A stretch of DNA of 64,000 nucleotides from a virus. Both the position numbers and the translations under genes were made by a program. The notes below the pieces were generated by a model. It saw only the letters and a program-made list of their open reading frames with translations. It was not told where the DNA came from and did no database searches. The DNA is taken from positions 1 to 64,000 of IMG/VR virus record IMGVR_UViG_3300036852_000353. The stretch is one strand, 5' to 3'. Shown one piece after another: positions 23,295-31,801 of the stretch; positions within the stretch are counted from its first letter, which is position 1; each line of letters starts with the position of its first letter.

Positions 23295-23501
23295 ATGACA
23301 ACGAAGACAAAGAACAATCACTCTGTTGCGGGCGACCTCATCAGTCTGGTGCTGCAGGTTCTGCCTGCCGCCTATGTGGTGCTCACCGGACAGGCACCGT
23401 GGTGGATCCGGGCGTGGCTGGCCACCTGGCTGTCCCTGTGGCTCATCATGACCGTCGTCCAGGCGGCTCAAAAGCGCGAGCAGCTGAGGGGGGCGCGGTG
23501 A
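23295..23501 (+). CDS. small membrane protein
   Basis: 68 residues with two hydrophobic segments (about 12-31 and 36-57) and a basic C-terminus. It follows terL by 9 bases. Function unknown. Confidence 0.6.
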   Translation: MTTKTKNNHSVAGDLISLVLQVLPAAYVVLTGQAPWWIRAWLATWLSLWLIMTVVQAAQKREQLRGAR

Positions 23502-23779
23502 GCGACGAAGTCTTCGCCGTACCGTGCCGCCCGCAGACACTTCGGCAGGTGACGGAATGCACCACATCCGGCACGCCGGACAGTCCTCACTGGATGCACC
23601 GCAAGCTGACCGGGCTGGCGCATTACTCATGCAACTGCGGCTATTCCAGCGGCTGGGTGCCCGTTGGCACGCTGCCGCTGGCGTCGGACTTCATCGACGC
23701 CCACATGCCCGATCAGGCATTCCTGGAGCGCGAGGAGACGCTCCGGCGCATGGAGCTGGGGTGCGCCTGCCATGAATGA
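23498..23779 (+). CDS. hypothetical protein
   Basis: 93 residues from a GTG overlapping the previous stop. Contains CNCGYSSGW and a final CAC, a possible metal site, plus a His-rich centre. No family recognised. Confidence 0.6.
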   Translation: MSDEVFAVPCRPQTLRQVTECTTSGTPDSPHWMHRKLTGLAHYSCNCGYSSGWVPVGTLPLASDFIDAHMPDQAFLEREETLRRMELGCACHE

Positions 23780-23969
23780 CAAGACGACCAACCGCACCCT
23801 GCTGCCCCGGCTGTCACCCGGGGCGCTGTCGTCTGCGGGGTCAGGGCTGCTCGCCCTGGTCACCGTGGCCTTGATCGCTCTCGGTGTCGGCATGATCTAT
23901 CTGCCCGCTGGTGTCATCGTCGCCGGGCTCGGGTGTGCCGCTTTGCAGTGGCAGTTTTTCGGCGGCTGA
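23772..23969 (+). CDS. small membrane protein
   Basis: 65 residues; one long or two short transmembrane helices from residue 20 to 62. Its 3' half overlaps the convergent XRE gene's C-terminus by 129 bases, unusual in this compact genome. Confidence 0.55.
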   Translation: MNDKTTNRTLLPRLSPGALSSAGSGLLALVTVALIALGVGMIYLPAGVIVAGLGCAALQWQFFGG

Positions 23970-24308
23970 CGCGGGCGCGTAGACCAGGTTCCCCATGCCG
24001 GGGCGTGACTCCATGTAGTGACGGGTGCCTCTCTTCTCGGGGTCCGGGGCGAGCTGATCGGCGTAGACGTGCGTGCTGCCGACTGTGAACTGGATGCTGC
24101 CGCCGAGTGCGCCAATGTAGCGGACCAGCGTCTCGTAGTTGACGTTCGGGTAACGGGCTTCGATCGCCGTGACGCGTGTCCTGTGTACGCCCATGCGTTC
24201 CGCGAGTTGTGCCACCCCGAGTCCTGTGGCTTTCCGCAGGTCGGAGAGGGTGCGCGGTGCCGGTGCTGGCTTGTCCGCGGTGGTCTTTCCGTCGGTTGTG
24301 ATGGTCAT
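23841..24308 (-). CDS. XRE-family regulator
   Basis: 155 residues. HTH at residues 20-65 (LSDLRKATGLGVAQLAERMG, then VHRTRVTAIEA), followed by a FTVG strand. This resembles HigA-type antitoxins or small repressors. The last 50 residues are acidic, disordered, and overlap the opposite-strand membrane gene, so the true stop may reflect read-through of a non-conserved tail. It is divergent from the portal gene with a dyad (24359-24374) between them: a plausible regulator/operator pair. Confidence 0.7.
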   Translation of the reverse strand: MTITTDGKTTADKPAPAPRTLSDLRKATGLGVAQLAERMGVHRTRVTAIEARYPNVNYETLVRYIGALGGSIQFTVGSTHVYADQLAPDPEKRGTRHYMESRPGMGNLVYAPASAAEKLPLQSGTPEPGDDDTSGQIDHADTESDQGHGDQGEQP

Positions 24309-24358
24309 GCAGTTCCTCACCTTGTGGTTCCTCTCATGATACGGCCACCCCGCGCGGC

Positions 24359-24374
24359 CTTGGATTCCAAGACG
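24359..24374. promoter_or_regulatory. inverted repeat CTTG-N5-CAAG-ACG, copy 4
   Basis: CTTGGATTCCAAGACG, the most symmetric copy (CTTGG-ATT-CCAAG), lies 43 bases before the portal start and 50 bases from the divergent XRE start. Position suits an operator for head-gene transcription. Confidence 0.5.
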
Positions 24375-24416
24375 CCCGCCGAGGCGCCTCTTACGAATTG
24401 AAGACGGAGGGCCCCG

Positions 24417-25814
24417 ATGGCACGCACGCTTGTAGGGGCCCTCGTCCGGAACAAGGCCCCGGTCCCCTACGTACCGGCCGGTATGGGGCGCCGCGGGTGG
24501 CTGCCCACGACGATGTCGCCCGGCGGCATGCAGGCCCAGATGGACGCCGTCGGCCGCGTGGGCACCCTGTTCGCCATCACCGACCGCATCATCACCGCCT
24601 ACTCGCAGGTCGAGTGGCGGCTGTACCGGGTGGCCAAGGACGGACGGCGCCGGTATGAGTCCGGCACCTCCGGCGCCACCGACGGCCGCATCGAGGTCAC
24701 CAAACACCCCGTGCTGGACCTGTGGAAGCGGCCCAACCCGTTCTTCATGGGCAGCGCATTCCGCGAATCGGCACAGCAGCACGAAGAACTGACCGGCGAG
24801 CAGTACTGGGTCATCGAACGCAACGCGTTCGGCCTGCCCGCCGAGCTGTGGTTCGTACGGCCCGACCGCATGATGCCCATACCCGACCCGGAGAACTTCC
24901 TGATCGGCTACATCTACCGCGGCCCCGGCGGCGAAGAAGTCCCCCTCAGGGTCGAAGACGTCATCTTCCTGCGCCGCCCGCACCCCACCGACCCCTACCG
25001 CGGACTCGGCGCCGTCCAGTCCATCCTCGGCGACCTGGACGCCCGCTACCTCTCCACCGAGTACAACCGCAACTTCTTCCTGAACTCCGCCACCCCTGGT
25101 GGAGTCATCGAAGCCGAGCAGAACATCTCGGACGACGACTTCAACCAGTTCCAGGCGCGCTGGGCAGAAACCCACAAGGGAGTGTCCAACGCACACCGGG
25201 TGGCGATCCTCGAAGCCGGAATGAAGTGGGTCGACCGCCGCTACACCATGGACGACATGCAGTTCGTGGAACTGCAGGAAGCCTCCCGCGAAACCATCCG
25301 CGAAGCATTCGGCTTCCCCAAAGCCATGACCGGCGCCACCGACGACGTCAACAAGGCCAACGCCTACGCCGGTGAAGTCATGTTCGCCCGGTGGATGACC
25401 AAGCCCCGCCTGATCCGCACCCGGGAAGCACTCAACAACATCCTGCTCCCCATGTACGGGCGCTCCACCGCAGGCCTGGAATTCGACTTCGTCAACCCCG
25501 TCCCCGAAGACGACGAAATCTCCGCCCAAGTGCTGTTCAACAAAGCACAGTCAGCGAAATTCCTCGCCGAGACCGGCCAGTACGACGCGCGGTCCATCGC
25601 CGAAGTCTGCGGACTTCCGGACCTGAAGGAACTCGCCGACGCCCTCCCCATGGGCCAGCAGCAGCAACAGCAGCAGGAAGACCACCCCCTCGAACCCAAG
25701 AAGGACCCGGACGAGGACGGCCCCGTGCGCCCGGACAAGCCCGTCAAGGACCCGAAGCGGAAGACGGAAAAAGAGCTTCAGCCCGACGACTGGCTCGACA
25801 TTCTGCACCTGTAA
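24417..25814 (+). CDS. portal protein
   Basis: 465 residues with the HK97/SPP1-type portal layout: an N-terminal wing, YWVIERNAFGLPAELWFVRPDRM, the VIFLRRPHP strand, and the long stem helix region ending VMFARWMTKPRLIRTREALNN. It forms the dodecameric channel through which DNA enters the head. The last 80 residues are hydrophilic, with a run of seven Gln and a Lys/Asp/Pro-rich tail, likely disordered. Strong CGGAGG site. Confidence 0.9.
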   Translation: MARTLVGALVRNKAPVPYVPAGMGRRGWLPTTMSPGGMQAQMDAVGRVGTLFAITDRIITAYSQVEWRLYRVAKDGRRRYESGTSGATDGRIEVTKHPVLDLWKRPNPFFMGSAFRESAQQHEELTGEQYWVIERNAFGLPAELWFVRPDRMMPIPDPENFLIGYIYRGPGGEEVPLRVEDVIFLRRPHPTDPYRGLGAVQSILGDLDARYLSTEYNRNFFLNSATPGGVIEAEQNISDDDFNQFQARWAETHKGVSNAHRVAILEAGMKWVDRRYTMDDMQFVELQEASRETIREAFGFPKAMTGATDDVNKANAYAGEVMFARWMTKPRLIRTREALNNILLPMYGRSTAGLEFDFVNPVPEDDEISAQVLFNKAQSAKFLAETGQYDARSIAEVCGLPDLKELADALPMGQQQQQQQEDHPLEPKKDPDEDGPVRPDKPVKDPKRKTEKELQPDDWLDILHL

Positions 25815-25836
25815 ACCGCCGCCGAGGAGGCGACAC

Positions 25837-27384
25837 ATGCCATTCATTGAGCTGGTGGCGCAGCGCCGTCCGCCGACTCCGCCCCCGGGCATGCAGCCGC
25901 CGGAAAACGCCAAAGAGTGGTTCCGTATCGAGAACAACGCCGACGACGCGGACACCACGGACGTGCTGATCTACTCCAGCATCGGCGGCTGGTTCGGCAT
26001 GTGGGCCGACGAATTCATCGAAGAACTCGGCGCCGTCGCCACAAAGAACATCAACATCCGGCTGAACTCCCCCGGCGGTTCGGTTTTCGACGGAATTGCC
26101 ATCGCCAATGCGATCCGCAGCCACCCTGCGAACGTCACCGTATACGTCGACTCCCTGGCCGCCTCGATCGCGTCGGTGATCGCCCTGGCAGGCGACCGCC
26201 TGGTGATGATGCCACAGTCGCAAATAATGGTGCATAACGCCTCGGGCGCCTGCTATGGCGACGCCACCGAGATGACGAAGATGGCCGATCTGCTGGACAA
26301 GCAGTCCCGCAACATCGCCGAAGCCTACGCCCAGCACACCGGCCGCCCCCTGGCCGAGTGGCAGGACTACATGGCCGACGAAACCTGGTTCACCGCCGAG
26401 GAAGCCGTCACCGCGGGCCTGGCCGACGAGGTCATGCCGATGCGCCCCAAGAAGGGCGAAGAGGCAGAAGACCCCGCCGCTGTCGGCGCCGAGCTGAACC
26501 GGGCCTGGGATCTGTCCATGTACAACTACGCGGGCCGCGAGGCAGCTCCCGCGCCGGTCATCCCCGAGAAGCAGACGCTCGTCCCGGGCGCAGTCATCAC
26601 CGCTTCGGCACTGCGGGAGCTGTCCACGGTTCCCGCCGAGCCGATCGTCAAGGCCGACGTCAGGGGCGTTGACGCAGTTGTCCTGGACGTGATCCGGGAC
26701 ATGGTGCGCCAGGCCGTGCGCGACGAACTCGCCGTCATCGAAGGCACCGCCTGCCCATCCCACTCCACCGCCGTCAAGGACGGCACCTGGGACGCGGGCG
26801 CCAACGAAGGCCACCTCCCCTCACCGGTCCCGGTGGCGACGGTGAAGAAGATGTACGCCTACTACGACGAGGAAAAGGTCGAGGACGGCGCCGTGCCCAA
26901 GAGCGCGGCCAAGCTCCCCCACCACTTCGTCTCCTCTGATGGCACTCCCGGCGCCGCCTCCGTCAACGGTGTGCGCAACGCGCTGGCCCGTCTGCCACAG
27001 ACACAGGGACTGTCCGACGCCGAACGCAAGGCGGCCGAAGCCCATCTGCGAAGCCACCTCAACGCCTACTCCGGCGGCGACGAGGACAACCACGATGGCC
27101 ACGACCCCATCGCCGCGGACGAAACCGAGGACGCACAGCCGGACGACGCCCCGGCTGCACCACCCCCCGAAGATCCCGGCGAAGAGCAGCAGGCCCCATC
27201 CGACGAGACGGACCCGCCGCCCATCGAGCAGCACGCGCCGGAGGAGATCCCGCCGGACGACGGTGACCACGTCACCGAAACCCATGACGAAGCCGACGAC
27301 TGGAACACCGTCGTCGGCTTTCTTTCTGCCCCCACGTCACCCAGCGCGGATGACGTGTTCGCCACGCTCAAGGAGGCATGGTAA
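25837..27384 (+). CDS. ClpP-like head maturation protease with long C-terminal extension
   Basis: 515 residues. The first 200 are a ClpP/S49-type protease: IRLNSPGGSVFDG, nucleophile Ser near residue 110 in LAASIAS, and catalytic His near 133 in MVHNA. It would trim scaffold and capsid precursors. The remaining 300 residues include a middle module (SPVPVATVKKMYAY... to LRSHLNAY) and an acidic Pro-rich tail, perhaps the scaffold. It ends in a TAATG overlap with the capsid gene. Confidence 0.9.
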   Translation: MPFIELVAQRRPPTPPPGMQPPENAKEWFRIENNADDADTTDVLIYSSIGGWFGMWADEFIEELGAVATKNINIRLNSPGGSVFDGIAIANAIRSHPANVTVYVDSLAASIASVIALAGDRLVMMPQSQIMVHNASGACYGDATEMTKMADLLDKQSRNIAEAYAQHTGRPLAEWQDYMADETWFTAEEAVTAGLADEVMPMRPKKGEEAEDPAAVGAELNRAWDLSMYNYAGREAAPAPVIPEKQTLVPGAVITASALRELSTVPAEPIVKADVRGVDAVVLDVIRDMVRQAVRDELAVIEGTACPSHSTAVKDGTWDAGANEGHLPSPVPVATVKKMYAYYDEEKVEDGAVPKSAAKLPHHFVSSDGTPGAASVNGVRNALARLPQTQGLSDAERKAAEAHLRSHLNAYSGGDEDNHDGHDPIAADETEDAQPDDAPAAPPPEDPGEEQQAPSDETDPPPIEQHAPEEIPPDDGDHVTETHDEADDWNTVVGFLSAPTSPSADDVFATLKEAW

Positions 27385-28745
27385 TGGCGACTCCAGTCAT
27401 TCCGCGCAATGACAACGAACTCGAAGAGATGTTCAACGACAAGGCCACCCTCACCGAGGTCGCCGCGTCGCGTACGTCCCTTCTGGACTTCGTCAAGGCG
27501 TATGCGGGCCAGTTCAACAAGGCCACCAACGGCGACCTCGACGCCCAGATCGAGGCGGCCGTCCAGGACGGCCTCATCAAGTACATCGCCGCACAGGGCT
27601 CCACCGACGCGAAGGGCGACGCCAAGCGCCTCGACCTGCGCCCCGCATCCTCGACGAAGCACGCGCGGATCGCGGACAAGTACAACCCCAACGCCCCCGG
27701 CGCGAAGCTGGACGCCATGTTCCCGGACGTCCGGGACTTCATGAAGGCGATCTGGCACGGCACCCGCTCCTCCGACGCGGTGGCCGCGCAGCACCAGATC
27801 AAGGAGATCATGAACTCCTTCGGCAGCAACGTGCCTGCCGACGGCGGATTCCTGATCCCCGAGTACCTGCGCTCCGAGCTGCTCCGCGTCGCCCTGGAAA
27901 AGGCGGTTGTACGCCCCCGGGCCCGCGTGGTCCCGATGGAAACACTCACCGTTCCTTTCCCGATGATCGACACGACCTCCAACGCGTCGAACATCTACGG
28001 CGGTGTCACCGCGTACTGGACGGAAGAGGCCGCCTCCCTCACCGACTCCTCGCCGACGTTCGGCCGCGTCAAGCTCGAAGCCAAGAAACTCACCGCGTAC
28101 TCGGAAATCCCGAACGAACTGTTCGCGGACTCCATCATCTCGCTGCAGATGTTCATCAACGAGATCTTCCCCGAGGCCATCGCCTGGTTCGAAGACATCG
28201 CCTTCATCGACGGCAGCGGCGTCGGCGAGCCCCTCGGCTTCCAGAACGGCTCGGCGGTCGTCTCCGTCACCAAGGAAACCGGCCAGGCAGCCGCGACCAT
28301 CGTGTGGGAAAACATCGTCAAGATGTACTCCCGCATGCTCCCGAGTTCCCTGAACTCGGCGGTGTGGCTGGCACACATCGACACGTTCCCGGAGCTGGCG
28401 ACCATGTCGCTCTCCGTCGGCACCGGCGGCTCCGCGATCTGGCTCAACAACGGCGTCGGCGGCCCCCCGATGACCATCCTCGGCCGTCCGGTGATGTTCA
28501 CCGAGAAGGCGGAGACCCTGGGCACCGCGGGCGACATCCAGTTCGTCGACTTCTCATATTATCTGATCGGCGACCGCCAGGCCATCCAGGCGGACACGTC
28601 TCCCCACTATCGTTTTCAAAACGATCAGAGCACAATTCGTTTTATCGAAAGGGTGGACGGGAGGCCGTGGATCCAGTCCGCGATCACGCCTCAGACCGGC
28701 AGTAACACCCTTTCGCCGTTCGTACAGCTGCAGACCCGGAGCTGA
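27384..28745 (+). CDS. HK97-family major capsid protein
   Basis: 453 residues. The N-terminal 140 are helical and charged (delta/scaffold-like, probably removed by the protease). The HK97 core follows, starting PADGGFLIPEY and including the E-loop region, WTEEAASLTDSSPTFGRVKL, IDGSGVGEPLGF and the C-terminal YYLIGDRQ strand. The ATG at 27384 fits the AGGAGG spacing better than 27378. Confidence 0.92.
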   Translation: MATPVIPRNDNELEEMFNDKATLTEVAASRTSLLDFVKAYAGQFNKATNGDLDAQIEAAVQDGLIKYIAAQGSTDAKGDAKRLDLRPASSTKHARIADKYNPNAPGAKLDAMFPDVRDFMKAIWHGTRSSDAVAAQHQIKEIMNSFGSNVPADGGFLIPEYLRSELLRVALEKAVVRPRARVVPMETLTVPFPMIDTTSNASNIYGGVTAYWTEEAASLTDSSPTFGRVKLEAKKLTAYSEIPNELFADSIISLQMFINEIFPEAIAWFEDIAFIDGSGVGEPLGFQNGSAVVSVTKETGQAAATIVWENIVKMYSRMLPSSLNSAVWLAHIDTFPELATMSLSVGTGGSAIWLNNGVGGPPMTILGRPVMFTEKAETLGTAGDIQFVDFSYYLIGDRQAIQADTSPHYRFQNDQSTIRFIERVDGRPWIQSAITPQTGSNTLSPFVQLQTRS

Positions 28746-28756
28746 CAATTGATCTT

Positions 28757-28780
28757 GTTCGCATGACATAGAATGCGAAC
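28757..28780 (+). promoter_or_regulatory. perfect inverted repeat abutting the start of the HNH gene
   Basis: GTTCGCAT (28757-28764) and ATGCGAAC (28773-28780) form an 8 bp stem ending at the base before the ATG. No ribosome site precedes the start, so in mRNA the stem may control initiation, or serve as a protein-binding site. Confidence 0.55.
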
Positions 28781-29317
28781 ATGACCGGACGCGCGAAGTG
28801 CGTGCCGGGGTGTACCTGTCTCAAGCACACCCCGGCACCCAAGAAGAAGTGCCCCGAAGGCTGCACCTGCGGGAAGCACAACAAGCAGCGGCGGATCAAC
28901 TGGGACGACCCCGAGGTACGCAAGGCGTACAACCGGGACATGGCCAGGAAGATCCGCGCAGTGAACCCTGAACCGAACCGGGAAGCGGCTCGACGCTGGC
29001 AAGCACGCAATCCGTACTACGTGAAGTACAGGATCACGCGGGCCGACTGGGACCGTATGTTCACGGACCAGCAGGGGCGGTGCTACCTCTGTGGTAGCGC
29101 ATTCGATTTGGAGAACCGTAAGGCCATCCATATCGATCATGACCATGAGTGCTGCCCGAGCGGTCGCGATGGGTCATCGTGCGGGAAGTGCATCCGAGGG
29201 CTGGCCTGCCGCATGTGCAATCAGGGCATCGGATCGTTCAAGGATGATCCCGATCTGATGGAACGTGCGGCATCAGCACTCCGTGAAGCGAACAACCGGG
29301 TTCGTAAAACTGAATAA
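28781..29317 (+). CDS. endonuclease VII-type HNH nuclease (free-standing homing-type)
   Basis: 178 residues. Two N-terminal Cys-rich repeats (CVPGCTCLKH, CPEGCTCGKH) precede an Endo VII domain: ITRADWDRMFTDQQGRCYLCG, HIDHDHECC and RGLACRMCNQGIGSFKDDP. The first His-Asp-His is the ββα-metal active site. It sits between capsid and head genes and carries its own terminator, as mobile endonuclease genes do. The same Cys repeats occur in the gene at 57039. Confidence 0.85.
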   Translation: MTGRAKCVPGCTCLKHTPAPKKKCPEGCTCGKHNKQRRINWDDPEVRKAYNRDMARKIRAVNPEPNREAARRWQARNPYYVKYRITRADWDRMFTDQQGRCYLCGSAFDLENRKAIHIDHDHECCPSGRDGSSCGKCIRGLACRMCNQGIGSFKDDPDLMERAASALREANNRVRKTE

Positions 29318-29333
29318 GTAACACCCCAAGACG

Positions 29334-29363
29334 AAGGACCCCGGCAATCCCGGGGTCCTTTTC
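29334..29363 (+). terminator. intrinsic terminator after the HNH gene
   Basis: 11 bp stem (29334-29344 with 29350-29360), 5-base loop, followed by TTTT. Strong by inspection; it may be part of the mobile unit or the original capsid terminator. Confidence 0.8.
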
Positions 29364-29479
29364 TATGCCACTTTGCGCTGTGGCACGCACAGCCCTGCGG
29401 CGCATTCACACCCAATGCAGGGCCACGGACGCGGCGGCATTCATACCCCGCCGTGCCCGGCACTCCCTAGGAGATCAAG

Positions 29480-30001
29480 ATGACCACTGGCGCTTTCGGC
29501 CTGGGCAAGTCTTTTGACATTGTCTCGGGCATTGTTCCCGTCAACCTCAACACGGCTGGCAACACCGGCGAGCGTGTCCACATGAAGGACTGCCGCGCGA
29601 TCAGCATCGTCGTTTTCGCGTCGATCGGCACGGCTGGTTCGGACCTCGCGGTCGACGTGCAGGAGGCCAATGCGGCCACTGGCGGCACGATCCGTGACCT
29701 GGACATCGTCACCAAGTACTACATCAAGGACGCGCTGTCCCTGACGTCGGCGACCACGTGGGCGGAGATCTCGCAGTCCGCGGCCTCCGAGATCAGCGAC
29801 ACCGGCGGCGCCGGTACCTCCGCTGAGCACTCGCAGATCGTCGTCATCGATGTCCGCGCCGAGCAGCTTTCGGACGGCTACGAGTGGCTGTCGGTGAACG
29901 TCCCCCAGCCTGGTGCAACCAAGCTGGGCTGCGCGTTCTACATCCGTCATGGCCTCGAAGTGATGCGCAAGCCGCAGAACCTCGCCGACCCGAACGCCTG
30001 A
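29480..30001 (+). CDS. head-associated protein, possible decoration protein
   Basis: 173 residues, Gly/Ala/Thr/Ser-rich beta protein with few charged residues. Position right after the capsid gene suggests a decoration or stabilising protein. AGGAGATCAAG precedes the ATG. No family recognised with certainty. Confidence 0.6.
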   Translation: MTTGAFGLGKSFDIVSGIVPVNLNTAGNTGERVHMKDCRAISIVVFASIGTAGSDLAVDVQEANAATGGTIRDLDIVTKYYIKDALSLTSATTWAEISQSAASEISDTGGAGTSAEHSQIVVIDVRAEQLSDGYEWLSVNVPQPGATKLGCAFYIRHGLEVMRKPQNLADPNA

Positions 30002-30016
30002 TTGGGGCTGTGATCC

Positions 30017-30490
30017 ATGTCAACGATCATTCAGGGTTCCCAGATGCGGAACCTGCTGCTGGGCAGCTCGCCGGTCACCAAGTCGACCGGTACGCTCGCA
30101 GCGACGACGGTGGCGCTGTTCACCATTGCTGGCGGTGAGGTTCTCATCACCGCGATGTGGGGCAAGGTGACGACTGCGATCACCGTGGCCAACTCCTACA
30201 AGCTGCAGCTCAACCCGACCACCGGTGACACCGGTGACATGTGTGCGGCCACGGACATCGGTACCAACGACTCGGCGGCAGGGTCTTTGCTGACCTTCGC
30301 CCTGTCCACGACCACGGCGCCGCCGAAGCTGATCGCCGGTTCGGCGTCTGCCGGTGGCTACGCCGGTCCGCTGTCCACGGTGGTCACGACCGGCCAGATC
30401 GAGCACGTCTCCGCGGGCACCGACGGTGTCATCTCCTGGAACGTCTGCTGGGTTCCGCTCACTGACGGCGCCACGCTGGTGGCCGCCTGA
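30017..30490 (+). CDS. head-associated beta protein, paralogue A
   Basis: 157 residues. It shares with the next gene a common pattern: TVALFTIAGGEVLITAMWGKVTT (in parts), CAATDIGT, and a C-terminal PLTDGATLVAA. The pair is a tandem duplication. Likely surface or decoration proteins of the capsid; this is position-based inference. Confidence 0.6.
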   Translation: MSTIIQGSQMRNLLLGSSPVTKSTGTLAATTVALFTIAGGEVLITAMWGKVTTAITVANSYKLQLNPTTGDTGDMCAATDIGTNDSAAGSLLTFALSTTTAPPKLIAGSASAGGYAGPLSTVVTTGQIEHVSAGTDGVISWNVCWVPLTDGATLVAA

Positions 30491-30491
30491 T

Positions 30492-30950
30492 ATGAGCGTC
30501 ATTCTCAGGGCCGCCGGGCCGCTGGGGCAGAAGGTGGAGAGGGCCACGGCAACGCTCCCGCAGAGCACTGCCGGGGCCCTGTTCACCGTCGCTGGCGGTC
30601 GTGTTCTCGTCACGTCGGTCGTCGGCGAGGTGACCACGGTCATCCAGACTCAGGCGGATGCCACGAAGCTGACGTTCGATCCGACCGATGCGGGTGCCAC
30701 GCAGGATCTGTGTGCAACGACCGACATCACTGCGGACGCGGTCGGCACGATGTATTCCATTACCGGCACGCCGGGCACCGTTTTGCAGGATGCACTCAAT
30801 TTCTTGCCGAGTAACAAGGTGCTGGCGCAGCCGCTGATTCTGAAGCCGGGCAGTGTCCTGCTGGACTGTGCTGGGTCCAATACCGGTTCGGTGAAGTGGA
30901 CGCTGGCCTATTGGCCCATTGACACCGGCGCGACGGTTGTCGCTGCCTGA
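30492..30950 (+). CDS. head-associated beta protein, paralogue B
   Basis: 152 residues with AGALFTVAGGRVLVTSVVGEVTT (in parts), CATTDITA, and the ending PIDTGATVVAA. Clearly related to paralogue A throughout its length but diverged. One-base gap after the previous stop. Confidence 0.6.
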   Translation: MSVILRAAGPLGQKVERATATLPQSTAGALFTVAGGRVLVTSVVGEVTTVIQTQADATKLTFDPTDAGATQDLCATTDITADAVGTMYSITGTPGTVLQDALNFLPSNKVLAQPLILKPGSVLLDCAGSNTGSVKWTLAYWPIDTGATVVAA

Positions 30951-30970
30951 TCAACCACCTCGGAGTTTTG

Positions 30971-31603
30971 ATGCCTGCCAACTTGCGGACGTGCGCCGAC
31001 TGTACGACGGCATATGCGCTCGATCTGTTGACCTGTCCGCACTGCGGCAGCAGCAACTTCGTGGACGAGGGGGGAGCTGTGATGAAGCGGTTTCCCCTCT
31101 TCGTCTCCCTGTCCTGCGGCAGCTGCGGGCGTGGTCCCTGGACTGTGCGGCTTCAGTCCGTGACGTCCGGGCTCATTGAACTCCCGACACTGGCCTGCTC
31201 CTCGTGCGGTTGCCGGGTGCCGGTCACCTGGCCTCCCGAGGAGGAGCCGATGTCTCCCAAGATCACCGCTCATGGCGGTGCCACGAACGCTCGCGACGCG
31301 GACGTCTCCCCGGCTGCGGTCGTGAGCCAGCCCCAGGACGTAGCCGAGGACGTCCTGGGGCGTCCAACTTCTGATGCTCAGGAGCCTGTTACCACCTTGC
31401 AGGAGGCCATGCCGGGCGATGCGCTGCCGGAGGTTGCAGAGTCGGCGTACACCGCAGACTCCGTGCCGTTGCCGCTGGTCAAGGACTACGAGTCGATGAC
31501 GCTGGCCGAGCTCCGCGAGGAGGCCACCGGCCGCGACGTTCCCTCCTATGGCACCAAGGCGCAGATCGCTGAGCGTCTGCGTGAGGCCGACACCGAGGAG
31601 TAG
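30971..31603 (+). CDS. zinc-ribbon and SAP-like domain protein
   Basis: 210 residues. N-terminal ribbons: CADC, CPHCG, CGSCG and CSSCG (residues 8-80). The linker is Pro/Val/Ala-rich. Residues 174-208 (MTLAELREEATGRDVPSYGT, then KAQIAERLREAD) form a SAP/Rho-N-like DNA-binding helix pair. Proteins with a terminal SAP helix pair are common beside phage head genes; the role may be DNA contact during packaging. Confidence 0.65.
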   Translation: MPANLRTCADCTTAYALDLLTCPHCGSSNFVDEGGAVMKRFPLFVSLSCGSCGRGPWTVRLQSVTSGLIELPTLACSSCGCRVPVTWPPEEEPMSPKITAHGGATNARDADVSPAAVVSQPQDVAEDVLGRPTSDAQEPVTTLQEAMPGDALPEVAESAYTADSVPLPLVKDYESMTLAELREEATGRDVPSYGTKAQIAERLREADTEE

Positions 31604-31606
31604 TCC

Positions 31607-31786
31607 GTGTCCTGGGAGCAGATGCTGAGCATCGTCACGGAAGCCGTCGGCTACCAGGAGCGTGAGCGTACTGATCCGCCTCTGGCATGCCCTTTCGACG
31701 GTGAGCCCCTGCGTTCGTCACCCGACGGCGGTCTGTTTTGTCTGCTCGGGAACTACGAGTGGCCCAGGCAGCCGCGCATCATCTGA
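31607..31786 (+). CDS. small hypothetical protein with CPFDGEPL motif
   Basis: 59 residues from a GTG 4 bases after the previous stop. CPFDGEPLRSSPDGGLFC looks like a small zinc-ribbon half. It lies between the SAP-like and fibre genes, in line with the structural operon. Confidence 0.6.
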   Translation: MSWEQMLSIVTEAVGYQERERTDPPLACPFDGEPLRSSPDGGLFCLLGNYEWPRQPRII

Positions 31787-31801
31787 TCGAGGGGGTCACT
31801 G

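Noticed and set aside
23841-25529. 562-residue minus frame covering the portal gene
   Set aside because: Only its last 155 codons (XRE protein) are real; the rest is antisense to the portal.
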